Positions 11,040 through 21,900 of a DNA stretch of 64,000 bases are shown here, one piece after another (positions within the stretch are counted from its first letter, which is position 1; every line of letters begins with the position of its first letter). The notes under the pieces are model-generated. The model was not told where the DNA came from and searched no databases. It was given only the letters and a program-made list of their open reading frames with translations. Source of the stretch: Zanthoxylum bungeanum (Eukaryota > Streptophyta > Magnoliopsida > Sapindales > Rutaceae); assembly GCA_019454045.1 (NCBI GenBank), contig SKCR01023810.1, positions 1 through 64,000 of the forward strand. Direction: 5' to 3'. Both the position numbers and the translations under genes were made by a program.

Positions 11040-12003
11040 TGACGAAGTGTCCATCGAAGGAAGGGGAAAACGAAAAGTAGTGCGAGCAGAAATGGTCGCA
11101 CCCAAATGGGCTAACCCAGTTAAAGAACTAATGTCACGAAGAGTGATGGTAAAATGACCAGAGGGAAAAAGGAAGACGTTGTAATCAGAAGACCAGAAGA
11201 GCAAGGATGTGGGGAATAAATTTCAGTCAAAATAAGGTAATGTCACTGAAAGCTCTATGAGGGAAAGCAAATTGTTTTCTTTGAGAAAGGTACAGGTGTC
11301 TGCGTGCAACTTCATACATTGAAACCAGGTTTCAAAGGAAGAATCATGTTTAGGCCAAGTACGGATAGGGTTAGACTGAGCAAGAGAAGAGACATTTAAA
11401 GGCTCTGAAAAAGGGGAGGTTGGAAATTGAAGGAAACAGCTGAGCCAAATGAGCCGTAGCAATGGCCGCGTCATCAACAAAATGGGGCCTAGGGAGCACA
11501 GGCCATGGTTTTCATCGAGAGTATGGATGCCAAAGACACCCACAGAAGAATCACCCAACGCAACTTGGTAATCACCAAAAGTTGAAATGGCCTTTTTCGA
11601 AATGGAAGAAGACGACGCCAATGTCACTGAAAGCTCTATGAGGGAAAGCAAACCGTTTTCTTCTAGAAAGGTACAAGTGTCTGCATGCAACTTCATACGC
11701 TGAAACCAGGTTTCAAAGGAAGAATCATGTTTAGGCCAAGTACGGATAGGGTTAGATTGAGCAAGAGAAGAGACATTTAAAGGCTCTGAAAATGGGAGGT
11801 TGGAAATGAAAGGAAATAGTTGAGCCAAAGAAGCCGTAGCAATGGCCGCGTCATCAACAAAAATGGGGCCTAGGGAGCACAGGCCATAGTTTTCATCGAG
11901 AGTATGGATGCCAAAGACATCCATAGAAGAATCACCCAACGCAGCTTGGTAATCACCGAAAGTTGAAATGGCCTTTTTTCGAAATGGAAGAAGACGATGC
12001 CAT
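11040..12003 (-). pseudogene. Antisense PMD-like gene, N-terminal part, gypsy copy 1
   Basis: It reads leftward from an ATG at 12003 (MASSSSISKK). The protein words DYQVALGDSSVGVFGIHTLDEN, SEPLNVSSLAQSNPIRTWPKHDSSFETWFQ, and near the left end FWSSDYNVFLFPSGHFTITLRDISSLTGL match the antisense gene of copy 2 (50203-46776). The TITLRDISSLTGL core resembles the plant mobile domain. One extra T in a poly-T at 11972-11977 shifts the frame soon after the start. The gene is cut at about 11040 by the deletion that removed pol. Its first 127 codons are duplicated in tandem (see 11239-12000). A TATA box lies about 90 bases upstream. Confidence 0.7.
11239..12000 (-). repeat. Tandem duplication, 381-bp unit, inside the antisense gene
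   Basis: Units 11239-11619 and 11620-12000 align throughout with scattered substitutions (for example both begin AATGTCACTGAAAGCTCTATG). The unit is 381 = 3 x 127 bases, so the duplication preserves the reading frame. A 238-codon antisense frame (11939-11223) runs across both units. Copy 2 of the element has a single unit, so the duplication arose in this lineage. Confidence 0.9.
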
Positions 12004-12092
12004 TAGCAATGAAATTGAGAGCAGGAAAACGGAAAGTTTTGCAGAGAGTTTTGCATAGAAGGAAGTAAAGTAATGAAAAGAACGAATCAAAC

Positions 12093-12101
12093 CCTTATAT
12101 A
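12093..12101 (-). promoter_or_regulatory. TATA box of the antisense gene, copy 1
   Basis: On the minus strand the sequence reads GCTATATAAGGGTTTG, a strong plant TATA box about 90 bases before the antisense ATG at 12003. The equivalent TTATATAAGGGCTTGG is kept in copy 2 at 50285-50293. Conservation in both copies, outside any LTR, supports a dedicated internal promoter. Confidence 0.65.
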
Positions 12102-12487
12102 GCAAAGGTGAAAAGTTCGCCCTATGACAAGTGTCACGGCCCAATTCGAGGGGAGAAGAAAGAGCGGGAAACGAAAAGGGCGACGTTTGACATGATTCGA
12201 CATCGAAATGACACGAAAGATGGCACATTAATTGGTGTCATGATAACCTTTCGATAAGACGTGTTGGGAAGGTCGCGCATTTATTGGGGAAATGATGGGT
12301 TCACATAGGGACTGTAAAGGACAGCCCTCAATACACGTAAATGATAATTAGAGGTAGGGCGAAAATCAGCAAGCCGAAGCCAAATTAATAATCAGGTCGA
12401 CAGGTACCACCCTAACTATACCCAAGTTAAGAAATTCCGCCTCGATTTCATCTCCCAAATCAATCAAGGCGAATTTATGGGGACAAT

Positions 12488-13026
12488 TGTTAGTGAAGGA
12501 AATCGCCCTAGGACGAACGAGTCTATGAGGGATGAAAAGAAAAGACGTGTCAAAGGACGAAAAGCAATTAGGACGACCAAGGGAAAAGCAAACGAAGAAC
12601 GACGAAGGGAAAAGCAATTAGGACGATTATCGTGCGAATGGACACGTTGCAGTTGACCCCACGATCTAGCAGTTAGACAGCAGCTCCCCACATTCTGGCA
12701 GTTATCACGCACAACTCAGCAGTTGAATGCACGAGCCAGCGGTTACGTGCAAACATGAAACGTGGGAAGGGAAGCGAAACCGCTCAAACAGTTGACAAGG
12801 CTGTCCATTATAAAGGGTCCAAGCGTGGAAGAAAAAAGAAAAAGAAAAAAATGAAGACTCATAACGAGCAAATATTTTAATTTCCTAGCTTTGTAGTTTG
12901 TAGAATCATAATTTGTGTGTTTGTGTCCCTTGGAGGCATTTTCGTTGAATCAAACATCCATTGCTGGGACTTTATCTCGGGAAATTTGGACCTTTCAAGT
13001 TCATTGACAAAAAATTTGTTTAAACA
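12488..13026 (+). repeat. 3' LTR of gypsy copy 1, with polypurine tract before it
   Basis: It begins TGTTAGTGAAGG directly after the polypurine-like TTTATGGGGACAA (12475-12487) and ends AAACA. It matches the 5' LTR along its whole length apart from scattered changes, a short A-rich insertion near 12835-12850 and a divergent last 15 bases. A TATA-like TTATAAAGGG lies at about 12808. Transcription from this promoter would run rightward into the antisense strand of the HsfA4-like gene. Confidence 0.85.
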
Positions 13027-13033
13027 ATTGGTT

Positions 13034-13348
13034 TCAAAACTCAGCTTGTTAGTTATGAAATTGATGTTACAGCGAGCTTTCGTTAAGCCGGCGTCGTTGA
13101 ATTTCATTATTAATCATAATTAAAGAAGCATAAAGGCATGAATAAAAACAAAAGGACAGTCTAAAAAACACAAGGAAAATATTTGATTATCAAAGATTTA
13201 GACACAAATATTGACCAAAACGTTCATACAACAAAATTCAGAAAATATACAGTACTAAAGACCAAAATAATTGCATCTCTCTAGTAGTAATTGTGTAATT
13301 TACAAACACGTAATAAAAGTGCTGATGAAATAAATAATGAAACAATAT
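13034..13348 (-). other. Downstream/3' UTR region of the HsfA4-like gene
   Basis: AT-rich DNA between the gypsy insertion and the Hsf stop codon. Being downstream of the stop on the minus strand, it probably contains the 3' UTR and polyadenylation region. No other gene is evident. Confidence 0.4.
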
Positions 13349-14833
13349 TTAATTAATTGAAGTGAGATTCCCAAAATGCCTAGTAAGATTATCTAAATTG
13401 CTACTGCGCCACCAAAATTTGATACCTTGAGCTTCAACTGGCTTGTTAACAACAGCTGATGTGCTCCTCTCAGTATTTCCACTTTCTGGCAGTGCTACTG
13501 CTGCAGGAGTATCTGTGAGGAACTGTTCCCAGAAATGATCATTTGTTCGATTTTCGACAGAAGAAATCGTTGTTTCATCCTCTGTAGCACCACTAGCCAA
13601 TTGCTTGGGGGATGAATGATCATGATCTTGATCTTGATCATCCATGGACTTAGGAGAGGATATATTTGATAACACATCATGGTCTTTGGATGACATACCC
13701 TCATCATCAGGAACTGCAAATACTGGTGTCACTACACCGAAATCATACACATCTTGATTGAAGGCTTCCCCAATGCCATACAAAAAAAATGTCCAGAAAT
13801 TCACTGATGATTCCAGCTTGTCAATTTGTTCCAAATTCAATATTGCTTCATCCACAGCATCCGGCTGGTACTCTAGCTGCTCACTCATACTCGCGGATTT
13901 TACATCATCAAAGTAATCATTATCAGCAGGCATCAACAGCCTCCTCTTTTTGTTGTGAACTTCTGCTTGTTGCATAAGAGCTGCGGAAAATCCTGGCTTC
14001 TTCAACAGGTTACCAAAAAAGGCCATCATTTGTGTCTGTCGATGTTCCAAGTAACTTAGGCGCTCCCTTACTGATTGTACTTGATACTCAAACTCATGAT
14101 TCCCACTCTCACGCCTCCGCAGCTCTAACTCAAGTAAGCTATTCTCTCTTTTGAGTCTCTCAATTTTGGCCTCGAATTCATTTCTTTCTGTTTCAGTCAA
14201 TGGAGTGGAACATTGCCCTTGATTCTGAACAGAATGGCTGTGAACTGGCTTGCGCCTGTGAATGTTCTTTAACATATGCCTCTGTCCTCTAATAAATTCC
14301 TCATTTGCAAACTCCCACTGATCTGGATCAATCTTCCTAAATCCCTGCTCAAATTACAATACAACCCATTCATTAATTACAAGATTAAACAAAACTAAAT
14401 TAATTTACTTACACTTGTAATTCTAAATCAGAAGAATCAAGCATTATTATTAAAAACTTGAATGTTACACATAGCTAGAGACATGAAATATAACAGAAAA
14501 GTCAGCCATCTCAAATCAAAATATAACTTCAACACATCATTTTCCAATCAAAAAGCTATCTGGGTTTGGATATATATGTTGCTCAAACTAAGAGGGGGAA
14601 AAAAAACTTACATACGTATTAAGCTGTCTTACAAAACTGGAGAAATTATTGTGCTTGAAGTACTGAGGCAGCAAATCTTTAGCAAAATCCGGAGGATTCC
14701 AGACAATAAAACTACAACCACTTTGACTCCAAGACACCAATGAGTTGGTTATTGGATCATCCACCATCTCATAAGTCTTGATCAGAAAAGGTGCCGGCGT
14801 ATTTGAACTACTCTGTCCCTGTGATTCATCCAT
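13349..14833 (-). CDS. Heat stress transcription factor, class A4-like
   Basis: Two exons: 14833-14612 (74 codons) and 14344-13349, joined by a 267-base intron with GTAAGT donor (14611) and AG acceptor. The intron sits after RQLNTY, the conserved Hsf intron position. The predicted protein is about 405 residues. Residues about 15-110 form the winged-helix DNA-binding domain ([30 protein letters not shown]). [11 protein letters not shown] (exon 2) is a class A4/A5-type linker. [20 protein letters not shown] then begins the HR-A/B coiled coil used for trimerisation. KKRR near residue 225 is a nuclear localisation signal. [12 protein letters not shown] is an AHA activation motif, and the [17 protein letters not shown] tail resembles a nuclear export signal. 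The protein would bind heat-shock elements (nGAAn repeats). A4 members are linked to oxidative, salt and metal stress in other plants. No stops or frameshifts are seen. Confidence 0.88.
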
Positions 14834-16563
14834 TGCTGTATCCTACACAACTTCACTTTCAAGAACCAATATATGCATACAAGCAATCACAAGATTGACA
14901 AATTTTACAGCAAAAAGTTGAAGCTGCAAAAAAAAAAGATCCAAGCAATAAGGAATTGGAGTGATATGAGAGCTAATAGTTAATTGAGAGAGAAAGTTGA
15001 AAAAAGAAGTTTTGATAGCAGCAATGGTTTCATTTCCAAATTCTGGGAAGAAGCAAATAGGCAGAAGAGTAGCTGGTCTATTTCTTCCCAGCGGACAATC
15101 TTGACTTTGCCATCAATCTTCTCAAGCTATTGTATTAAAAAAATATAAATTTGGATCCAAAGCTAAATTAGATTTTATTTTTATAATTTTATGATATGCC
15201 TGTATTAATAATACGATTGATTTAGATCAAATGTTAAATTGAGTCATATATTAAATTTTCTATAAATTGTGATGACTATTTGGATGATTGTGAATTCACA
15301 TTTGAATATTCAAAGATTCCCATTTTAGACCTTCAGGCTTCAGCTTCAGCTTCAGCATGGCTCTTTTGACCAATTTTTTTTTTCCTTTTCTAATTTTAAA
15401 AATTCCCTATAGTTCTCACGTAATATAGACTAATGCCATGGTGGTTTCAATCTTTCAACAACCAAATATGTTCTTGTCGTTTGCTCCTTCACGAAATCCA
15501 TTTTTCCCTTCAAAAATACTAATAAAAAAAAATAGATCACAAAATTAGAATATCTAAATTTAAAATCTTATATGATTAAAATAAAAAATAAAAAAATGTT
15601 CATGGCTCTAATTTTATAAGGGAAGGTCAACCTTTCAATAAAGAAATACGTAAATATAATTTCCTATTTCTCAAAAACTATTTTCCTTTTTTAACATTTG
15701 ATAAACTCTTATCTATTTGTAAGAAAATAAATATTTTGATAGCTGCTACTCGAGAATTCTTCTTCTAGAACTTCCAAATATTTAATAATCTCTTATATAT
15801 TTATTATAAAAAAAAATATGACAGTTCAATTTCGAAAATTCTTTTCTCAAAACTTCTAAATATTTAAAAAAATAATTAGTATCGTATGCAAGAAATATGT
15901 TACTGAACTTCATAAAAACTATTCTTATTTTATAAAGAAAAAACGTGTGATAGTGAAATCAACAAATCAAACTCATAACTTATAAATAGTTGAAATAAAA
16001 TGATCTCTATCTTTTGTAGGGTTCTAATTTTTCAACCAAAAAAAAAAAAAAAAAAAAAGACACGTCGTTGCCCGTAACTCCTCAAATTCTACAGGTTGAA
16101 GCACCCTTCTTTAATTTGTTTATATAATTTTTTAAACAAGACTTCTAGAAGGACAAATTAAAAAAAAAAAAAAAAAAACAAATACAATTCATCCTTCTAG
16201 AAATATTTGTTTGAAAAAAACTTTCAACATATTAGGGGAACTTGTGTAGCATTTATTGTCTTCGTTCCCAAATCTGTACAAGTTTGAAGTATATATGTAA
16301 GAACTAAGAATGTACTCCCTCTTGATGAGTACACCTAAATACAACTAACTTAAAACGGTATATTTGAATCATTTTTTCATAAGAAAGCGTGCTATGAAAC
16401 TATGATTGTAACTTCGAGGACTAAAAAATTACTCTGAAAAGCTACACACCTTTTGTATTAATTATTTCAACATTTTTTCTATTTTTGAGTCTATAATAAT
16501 TCAAATCCCAACTTTCAGATTTTGTAATTTCATAAAATTTTATTAAAAAATTATATATATATA
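14834..16563. other. HsfA4 upstream region and AT-rich spacer
   Basis: 14834-15130 is the probable 5' UTR and promoter of the Hsf gene (minus strand). I could not place a TATA box with confidence. The rest is AT-rich, with long poly(A) tracts near 16038-16058 and 16158-16178, and holds no coding sequence I can support. Confidence 0.4.
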
Positions 16564-16920
16564 TCTATATTATAAAGCACAATGGTGTTGGAGGAAAGAG
16601 AGTGCATCCAACGGCTCTCTTTATGTGGCTTAATTAGCGGCTCAGATCATTTCATTGGTAATTGGAGGAAAGAGAGTGAATTGATTGATGGAAAGGGTCA
16701 AAATTTTCAAATTTTCAAATAAAAAAATAGAAAGTTAAAATAAAATCATTTAATTTTGTAACACCGTGCCGTAGGCACGGGCCAAATACTGTAACACCGT
16801 GCCGTAGGCATGGGCATGGGCATCATTTAATTAAAAAAAAATCATTTAATTCTGTAACACCGTGCCGTAGGTACGGGCCAAATACTGTAACACCGTGCCG
16901 TAGGCACGGGCAAAAACTAG
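16564..16920 (+). mobile_element. Small non-autonomous Helitron
   Basis: It starts TC (TCTATATTATAAAGC at 16564) and ends with a GC-rich hairpin CCGTGCCGTAGGCACGG followed by GCAAAAACTAG at 16920. It lies between A and T within an AT microsatellite. TC start, hairpin about 10 bases before a CTRR end, and insertion between A and T without target duplication are the Helitron hallmarks. Four copies of the GTAACACCGTGCC-GTA-GGCACGGGC hairpin unit (near 16760, 16793, 16855 and 16890) are present instead of one. No Rep/helicase is encoded. Confidence 0.85.
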
Positions 16921-18000
16921 TATATATATAAATATATATATATATAAATATATATATAAAGCTATTTTAACACAAATTTTAAATTATTGATTTGACATCA
17001 TTAAATATTAATTTGACTTTCCATATTCACCATTAAATTAAACGGAATTAATGATGAGCGGTCAATATGTGTGTGTCCCGTCTCTCTATCTTAGTGTTTT
17101 GCGTGTTATTTTGAGTTGTGTGAGCGTTTTGATGTGTTTCGTGTGTATTTTGCAGGTTAAAATAATATCAAAACTCAACTGATTTAACGAGGGATGAAAA
17201 CGATAAAATATATAACAAATCAGGCTTCATTTCATAGTGAAAACACGCATCCCAACGCACACATGAACAAAATATGGATAGAAGCGGGTAAAGTGTGGCG
17301 CTTCGCGATGCACCACTGATCAAAGAAGAGTGTCACACGTTGCCATTCGTCCGAAACTTAGTTTTTTATCAGGACCTCATATGCAAGTATAAGGTCATCC
17401 AAAAACCTATTATTAAGTCTCATAACACAATTTTGGAGTCCTAAAGCATTGAAGAACGTTTAGAGTAAGACAAAGACGAGTGCTTTAATTGATGCTAAAG
17501 ATTGAAGGCGAAAACTGTAAACGAGAGTTCTTCCTTCATTTCTCTCTAGTTTATCTTTTAGAAGTCATTGTTTTGTATCAATAATGATTAGCTTGTGTTT
17601 ATTATTTATCATAAGTAGATAAATCATTCATCTAGGGTTGTAATGAATTTTAAGCATATTTATTAATTAAGTTGTATTTTTTTATTCTCTTGGGTTTGTT
17701 ATTTATTATTCTCTATGTTTTAATGCATATTTTATTTGTCTGACCAACAATAAAATAGCCTTTGTAAATATTTAGGAACTCGACAGATGAAATTTGGGTT
17801 AGCCGTGAGAATAAAAGCGCATGATCTACTTCGTTTGAATAGATTTCCCTATATGATATAAATATACCTGCAGAGCATACATAGCCACTATTAGAACATG
17901 ACCTTAATAAAATTGGTTTAAATTAATTAACATAAACATATAATTAATTGGTTTAATCTGAATATATCTACATGATAATCGCAATAGACTTGTAGATAGT
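16921..18000. other. Unclassified non-coding DNA
   Basis: An AT microsatellite is followed by about 800 bases of mixed composition (17040-17850). Its texture resembles LTR or untranslated sequence, with pyrimidine-rich runs and few purine tracts. I found no paired repeat, inverted ends or open frame to support a call. Confidence 0.3.
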
Positions 18001-18004
18001 TTAT

Positions 18005-18187
18005 TGTTCAAGGATTTTTTTTTTGAAATCGTTGGAAACTCTACCGCCAAACCACCCCTTCCGGATTTAAGCGAAGTAGGTAAAATCTCCTGCTGTTCCA
18101 AACTCTTACAAAAAACGCACTCTTTGGATTTCAACCCAGGACTTGAAGGTCGGACCATGAACCTTACACCACCAAGTCACGCCCCTT
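18005..18187 (-). mobile_element. tRNA-derived SINE, copy A
   Basis: Read on the minus strand from about 18187, it begins GGGGCGTGACTTGGTGG, an RNA polymerase III A-box-like start (TRGYNNARNGG). A degenerate B box GGGTTGAAATCC follows about 40 bases later. The 3' end is A-rich (plus-strand T run at 18016-18025). It aligns over its full length with the repeat at 60030-60182, including CCTACTTCGCTTAAAT/CCTACTCTACTTAAGC words. No matching target duplication was found. Confidence 0.6.
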
Positions 18188-18840
18188 GAGGACTTATTTA
18201 TTTATTTTTTTATTATTATTATTATTATTATTTAAGGTTAATAATTCTTAACAGCCTGAATGAACAGTGCTTGAACTCATTGTTTGCGTGCTTAAGTGAA
18301 GTTACAACCATAAGTTTTTCTCGCATATAAAGTTTATCTCCAAAATTATTGTTTACTCTTTATTTATATTAAATTAAATTAAATTTTTCAAATATATATA
18401 TATATATATAATTAATTTTAGATTAATCAAAATCTATTTCTTCAACCATTTGTTTAACTGTAGTTAAGTAGGTTGATATTGATATGATAAGAGAAATAAC
18501 AAGTTTATGTGGACTTTAACTATACGTGCATTTGCTTACGGTATCAAATCACAATTAATTAATAACTCAAAATTCATGTTAAATTTTAAATTAAATAATC
18601 CCGATATTTTCTTTATAAAATATCCCCCCAAAAAAATCCGTCCAACAGAACAAGTAATGCAGTGAAATTCTGATCCTCGGCCACGTGGCATCCTAAATTT
18701 GCCAGGGTGGCCATCTATCATTCATCAGTTGCACTGAAATATCTGACTTGCCCACTGCCACTTAATTTAGCCCAAGCCGGATTCTTCAAACTAAATTTCA
18801 GAAGATTTGTTGGTGAAGCATTTGAGCATAAATAAGAGAA
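18188..18840 (+). promoter_or_regulatory. Promoter region of the Hsp20-like gene, with G-box
   Basis: AT-rich DNA containing (TTA)n at 18210-18235 and (TA)n at 18395-18410. At 18680-18689 is the perfect palindrome GCCACGTGGC, a G-box/ABRE-type site for bZIP or bHLH factors, about 150 bases before the ATG at 18841. No unambiguous TATA box is assigned. Confidence 0.4.
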
Positions 18841-18951
18841 ATGGAGACTGAAGCTGCAAGACGTAGAATTAACAAAATCGCAGGCCACGTTGTAGCAGTG
18901 GCACCTACACACGATGATATTATCTCTTCCACCGCTCACCTTCTTCTTATG
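18841..18951 (+). CDS. Exon 1 of the Hsp20-like gene
   Basis: 37 codons from the first ATG after the G-box promoter, ending in CTTCTTATG|GTAACT, a plausible donor. The N-terminus is basic, with RI-x5-HV loosely resembling a type 2 peroxisomal signal; the last position is not canonical, so no location is inferred. The copia element starts 368 bases downstream. Confidence 0.55.
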
Positions 18952-21900
18952 GTAACTTTTTTAATAAGTTGCTTCAGTTTTGATTGCCAAGACGTTTTGA
19001 TCATCAATGAATATGCAAAAGAATTTATTTTAATTAAAAAATAAAAAAATATTTTGTTTGTTTTATACAACACTAGTGCTTTATTTTAATTTGAATTTGC
19101 ATGGTTTCCTGCAATAACTATTCTTCAAGATTTGGCATCGGTTGTGTGTTTCCTCTCCTCTGAATCTGTTTTTATCATTTTTTTTTTTAATTTTGAAAAT
19201 TTAGTAACATTGTATTTAAAGTCATATCAGGCTTCAACTATAATATTTAGGATAAGTTAATACTCAAATATAGTTCTAACAATAATAAAAATAAGTAAGG
19301 GTTCAATATAAATTACATATGTTGGAAATTAATTATTGTTAATTATTTGGTGTTGTTAAATAACAACAATTAGTAATAATTTCATGTTGGAAATTATTAA
19401 GTTAATTATTTGGTGTTGTTAAATAACAACAATTCGTAATAATTTCATGTTGGAAATTATTAAGTTAATTATGTGGTGTTGTTAAATAACAACAATTAGT
19501 AATGATTTCATTACTAAGTAAACAACAAGAGTTGTTAATCAAATAATTAAGTAACAACAAGAGTTGTTAAGTGACAACAATTAGTAAAATGTTAAATGTG
19601 GAACATATGGTACACCCATGATGGTAACATTTTTGGAAGGGTTAGAGAAAGTCATTATGCATCCAAATACATGTGATTACATAGTAATCAATGCATGTGA
19701 TTAAATAGTAATCAAGAATTAATAGTAATCCATGCATGTGAGCTAATAATGACTTGATTTCCCTTCTATAAATAAGACCATTTGCTTATTGAGTTAAGCA
19801 ATCAATTAAGTTTGATTAAGAGGTCTCTACAAGAAGAAAGATATGCAATTGTGTTATGATTAACTTAGATTTATTTCAATTAGCATGTAAATAAATCTAG
19901 GACTAGTAATACATGTATGGTTAGATCCTAAGAGGACAAACATGTAAATATATTAGGGATTATGTTTTCTAACATTGGTATCAGTAGCTTAAATGCATGT
20001 ATTCTAGTTGGATTACACAAAAATTGCATGAACATGCATGAAAAATGTTGAAAATGCTTCTGGTTTTTTTTTTTCAAAAATGATTCTCTTCCAACTTTGG
20101 GCTGTAATAAATCTCTGTAGAAAATTGATAATCTCATGTTCAAATATATTTTGAAAACTAGGTCATGAGATCTTCAATTTGGTATATCATTTGCTTAATT
20201 TTGATTAAAATTGAGAAAGATATGAACCCTAGAAGTTGGCTAGTTGAATTTGTTTTTCCCAGAAGAGTTGTACTACATGTCATCCGGTCTTTAGAGAAGA
20301 GGACGACAAGTCGTCCGGATTCTGTACGACATGTCGTACGTTTTCCGCGTTTCCAAACTACATGTCATCCGCTATTTAGAGAAGAGGACGACAAGTCATT
20401 CGCTTTTACCGTACGACAAGTCGTACGTGTCCCTTAGTCACAGACGACATGTCATCCAGTTATGTACGACAAGTCGTACGCATAACACCGAGAAGGACGA
20501 CATGTCATCTACAGTATCCAAACCGACAAGTCGGTTCTACCTGAAAATGACAACCGACATGTCATACAGCCACAGAACTCGCGGACGACATGTCGTCTGC
20601 GCGTGTAACTTGGCCGAGGCTGGCCGGCGCGTGAGAGCGCGTGACGGCACGTGGTGGCGCGTGAGCCACTCCTGTGGCGCGTGGATGGCGCGTGAAAATC
20701 TATGAGGCCCGTATTGGTCATGTCTGTATCGGTTTGCTTCGGTAATTCTGATCCGTCATGGTTAAAAGTCTAATCCTTTGTGCAAAATGATAAATTTGTT
20801 TTATCATATAAACTTTGTGTTTATGAAAATGAATATCTTTGTGATGTTTATTTTAGTCAATGTAACTTTGTGTTTCATTGTATTGATTTTTCCTTGTATT
20901 TGTTGCAGAAAAATCATGGCGATTATTCGAAGAATTGCAAAAGTGATTACGACACCCACAGACCAGAAGATGATATTAGACATGTTGATGGAAATGGATA
21001 AATATCGAATGAGTGAAAGCGATGATATGATTTCGCATATCATCACTTTCAATAACATGTTACATGAGTCTATCTGGGCAGGTAATTGGATAGGACAGCC
21101 GAATAGATTCAGATTACTGAGAAACACTCTCCCCAAGATATTGCAAAAAAACTTACTCGTATTTGGATATTAGTAAAACGTGAGGAAAAACATGTTCCTT
21201 ATAATAAAGCCATTGAGAGGTTAACGGTTCAGTATCTACGGCATAAGACAAATAATAATATTTTTCCTTCGATGTCCCTGAAACGTTGTAAGGATCCTAA
21301 ATTTGCTATAGGTTTTCCATGGCTGTCCAAGATCAATTACGAGTTACCCAAAAGAGTTTGAGGATTCGTATCCAAAAACATATATGAGTTGGGACTCTAC
21401 AACTGGGAAAATTATTGTTGTAAAATATTAATTTCTTTTATGTTGTTTCTGTGTGTTATATTACTGCATATAAATATTGTATTTATATGTATGAATGTTT
21501 TATGTTGAATTTAATTTATGTAATTAAATCAATGATTGTCATGTACAATTGTCGCATGATCAAGATGTTCTAAGAATTTATGTAATTTTTAGAAAATGAT
21601 TTTACATGATTGATTATGTTGATAATATTTTTACATTGGGTAATTGGATGATGATCGGACACATAGTGGCCTTTTGACTCCAACCCCATTGAAGAATTTT
21701 ATTAAACATAATTTGTTTCATGATAAAATAAACAATAGTATTAACAATTGTGCATGAATGTCTGTAGTAACTTTGTGTTTTTTAATGGCTTCCGCAACAA
21801 AGAACATTATCGCTGAACTCAACAATGGTGAGAAACTGAATGGCGATAATTATGAAATTTGGAGCATGAAAATCCAATATGTGCTAGAAGAACAAGAGGT

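Larger units (their letters stand above)
6848..13026 (+). mobile_element. Ty3/gypsy (Tat-like) LTR retrotransposon, copy 1, internally deleted
   Basis: Two LTRs of about 525-539 bp (6848-7372, 12488-13026) enclose gag, a protease remnant and an antisense ORF. The sequence ATTGGTT directly abuts both outer ends (6841-6847, 13027-13033). Relative to copy 2 in this window (34354-51286), everything from just after the protease-linker region to the middle of the antisense gene is missing. The junction is near 11035-11045, so RT, both RNase H domains and integrase are absent. Gag carries stops at about 7551 and 7615 and further breaks. It is a defective deletion derivative of the same family as copy 2. 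By eye the two LTRs differ at roughly 15-20 sites, so it is not very recent. Confidence 0.88.

Noticed and set aside
18841..18880. Type 2 peroxisomal targeting signal at the Hsp20-like N-terminus (RI-x5-HV)
   Set aside because: The final residue is not one accepted in the consensus, and family location is unknown to me, so no targeting is claimed.
20778..20917. Hydrophobic start of the leader ORF as a membrane protein
   Set aside because: The hydrophobic stretch is AT-rich leader translated by chance; only the part after ATG 20918 has gag-like words.
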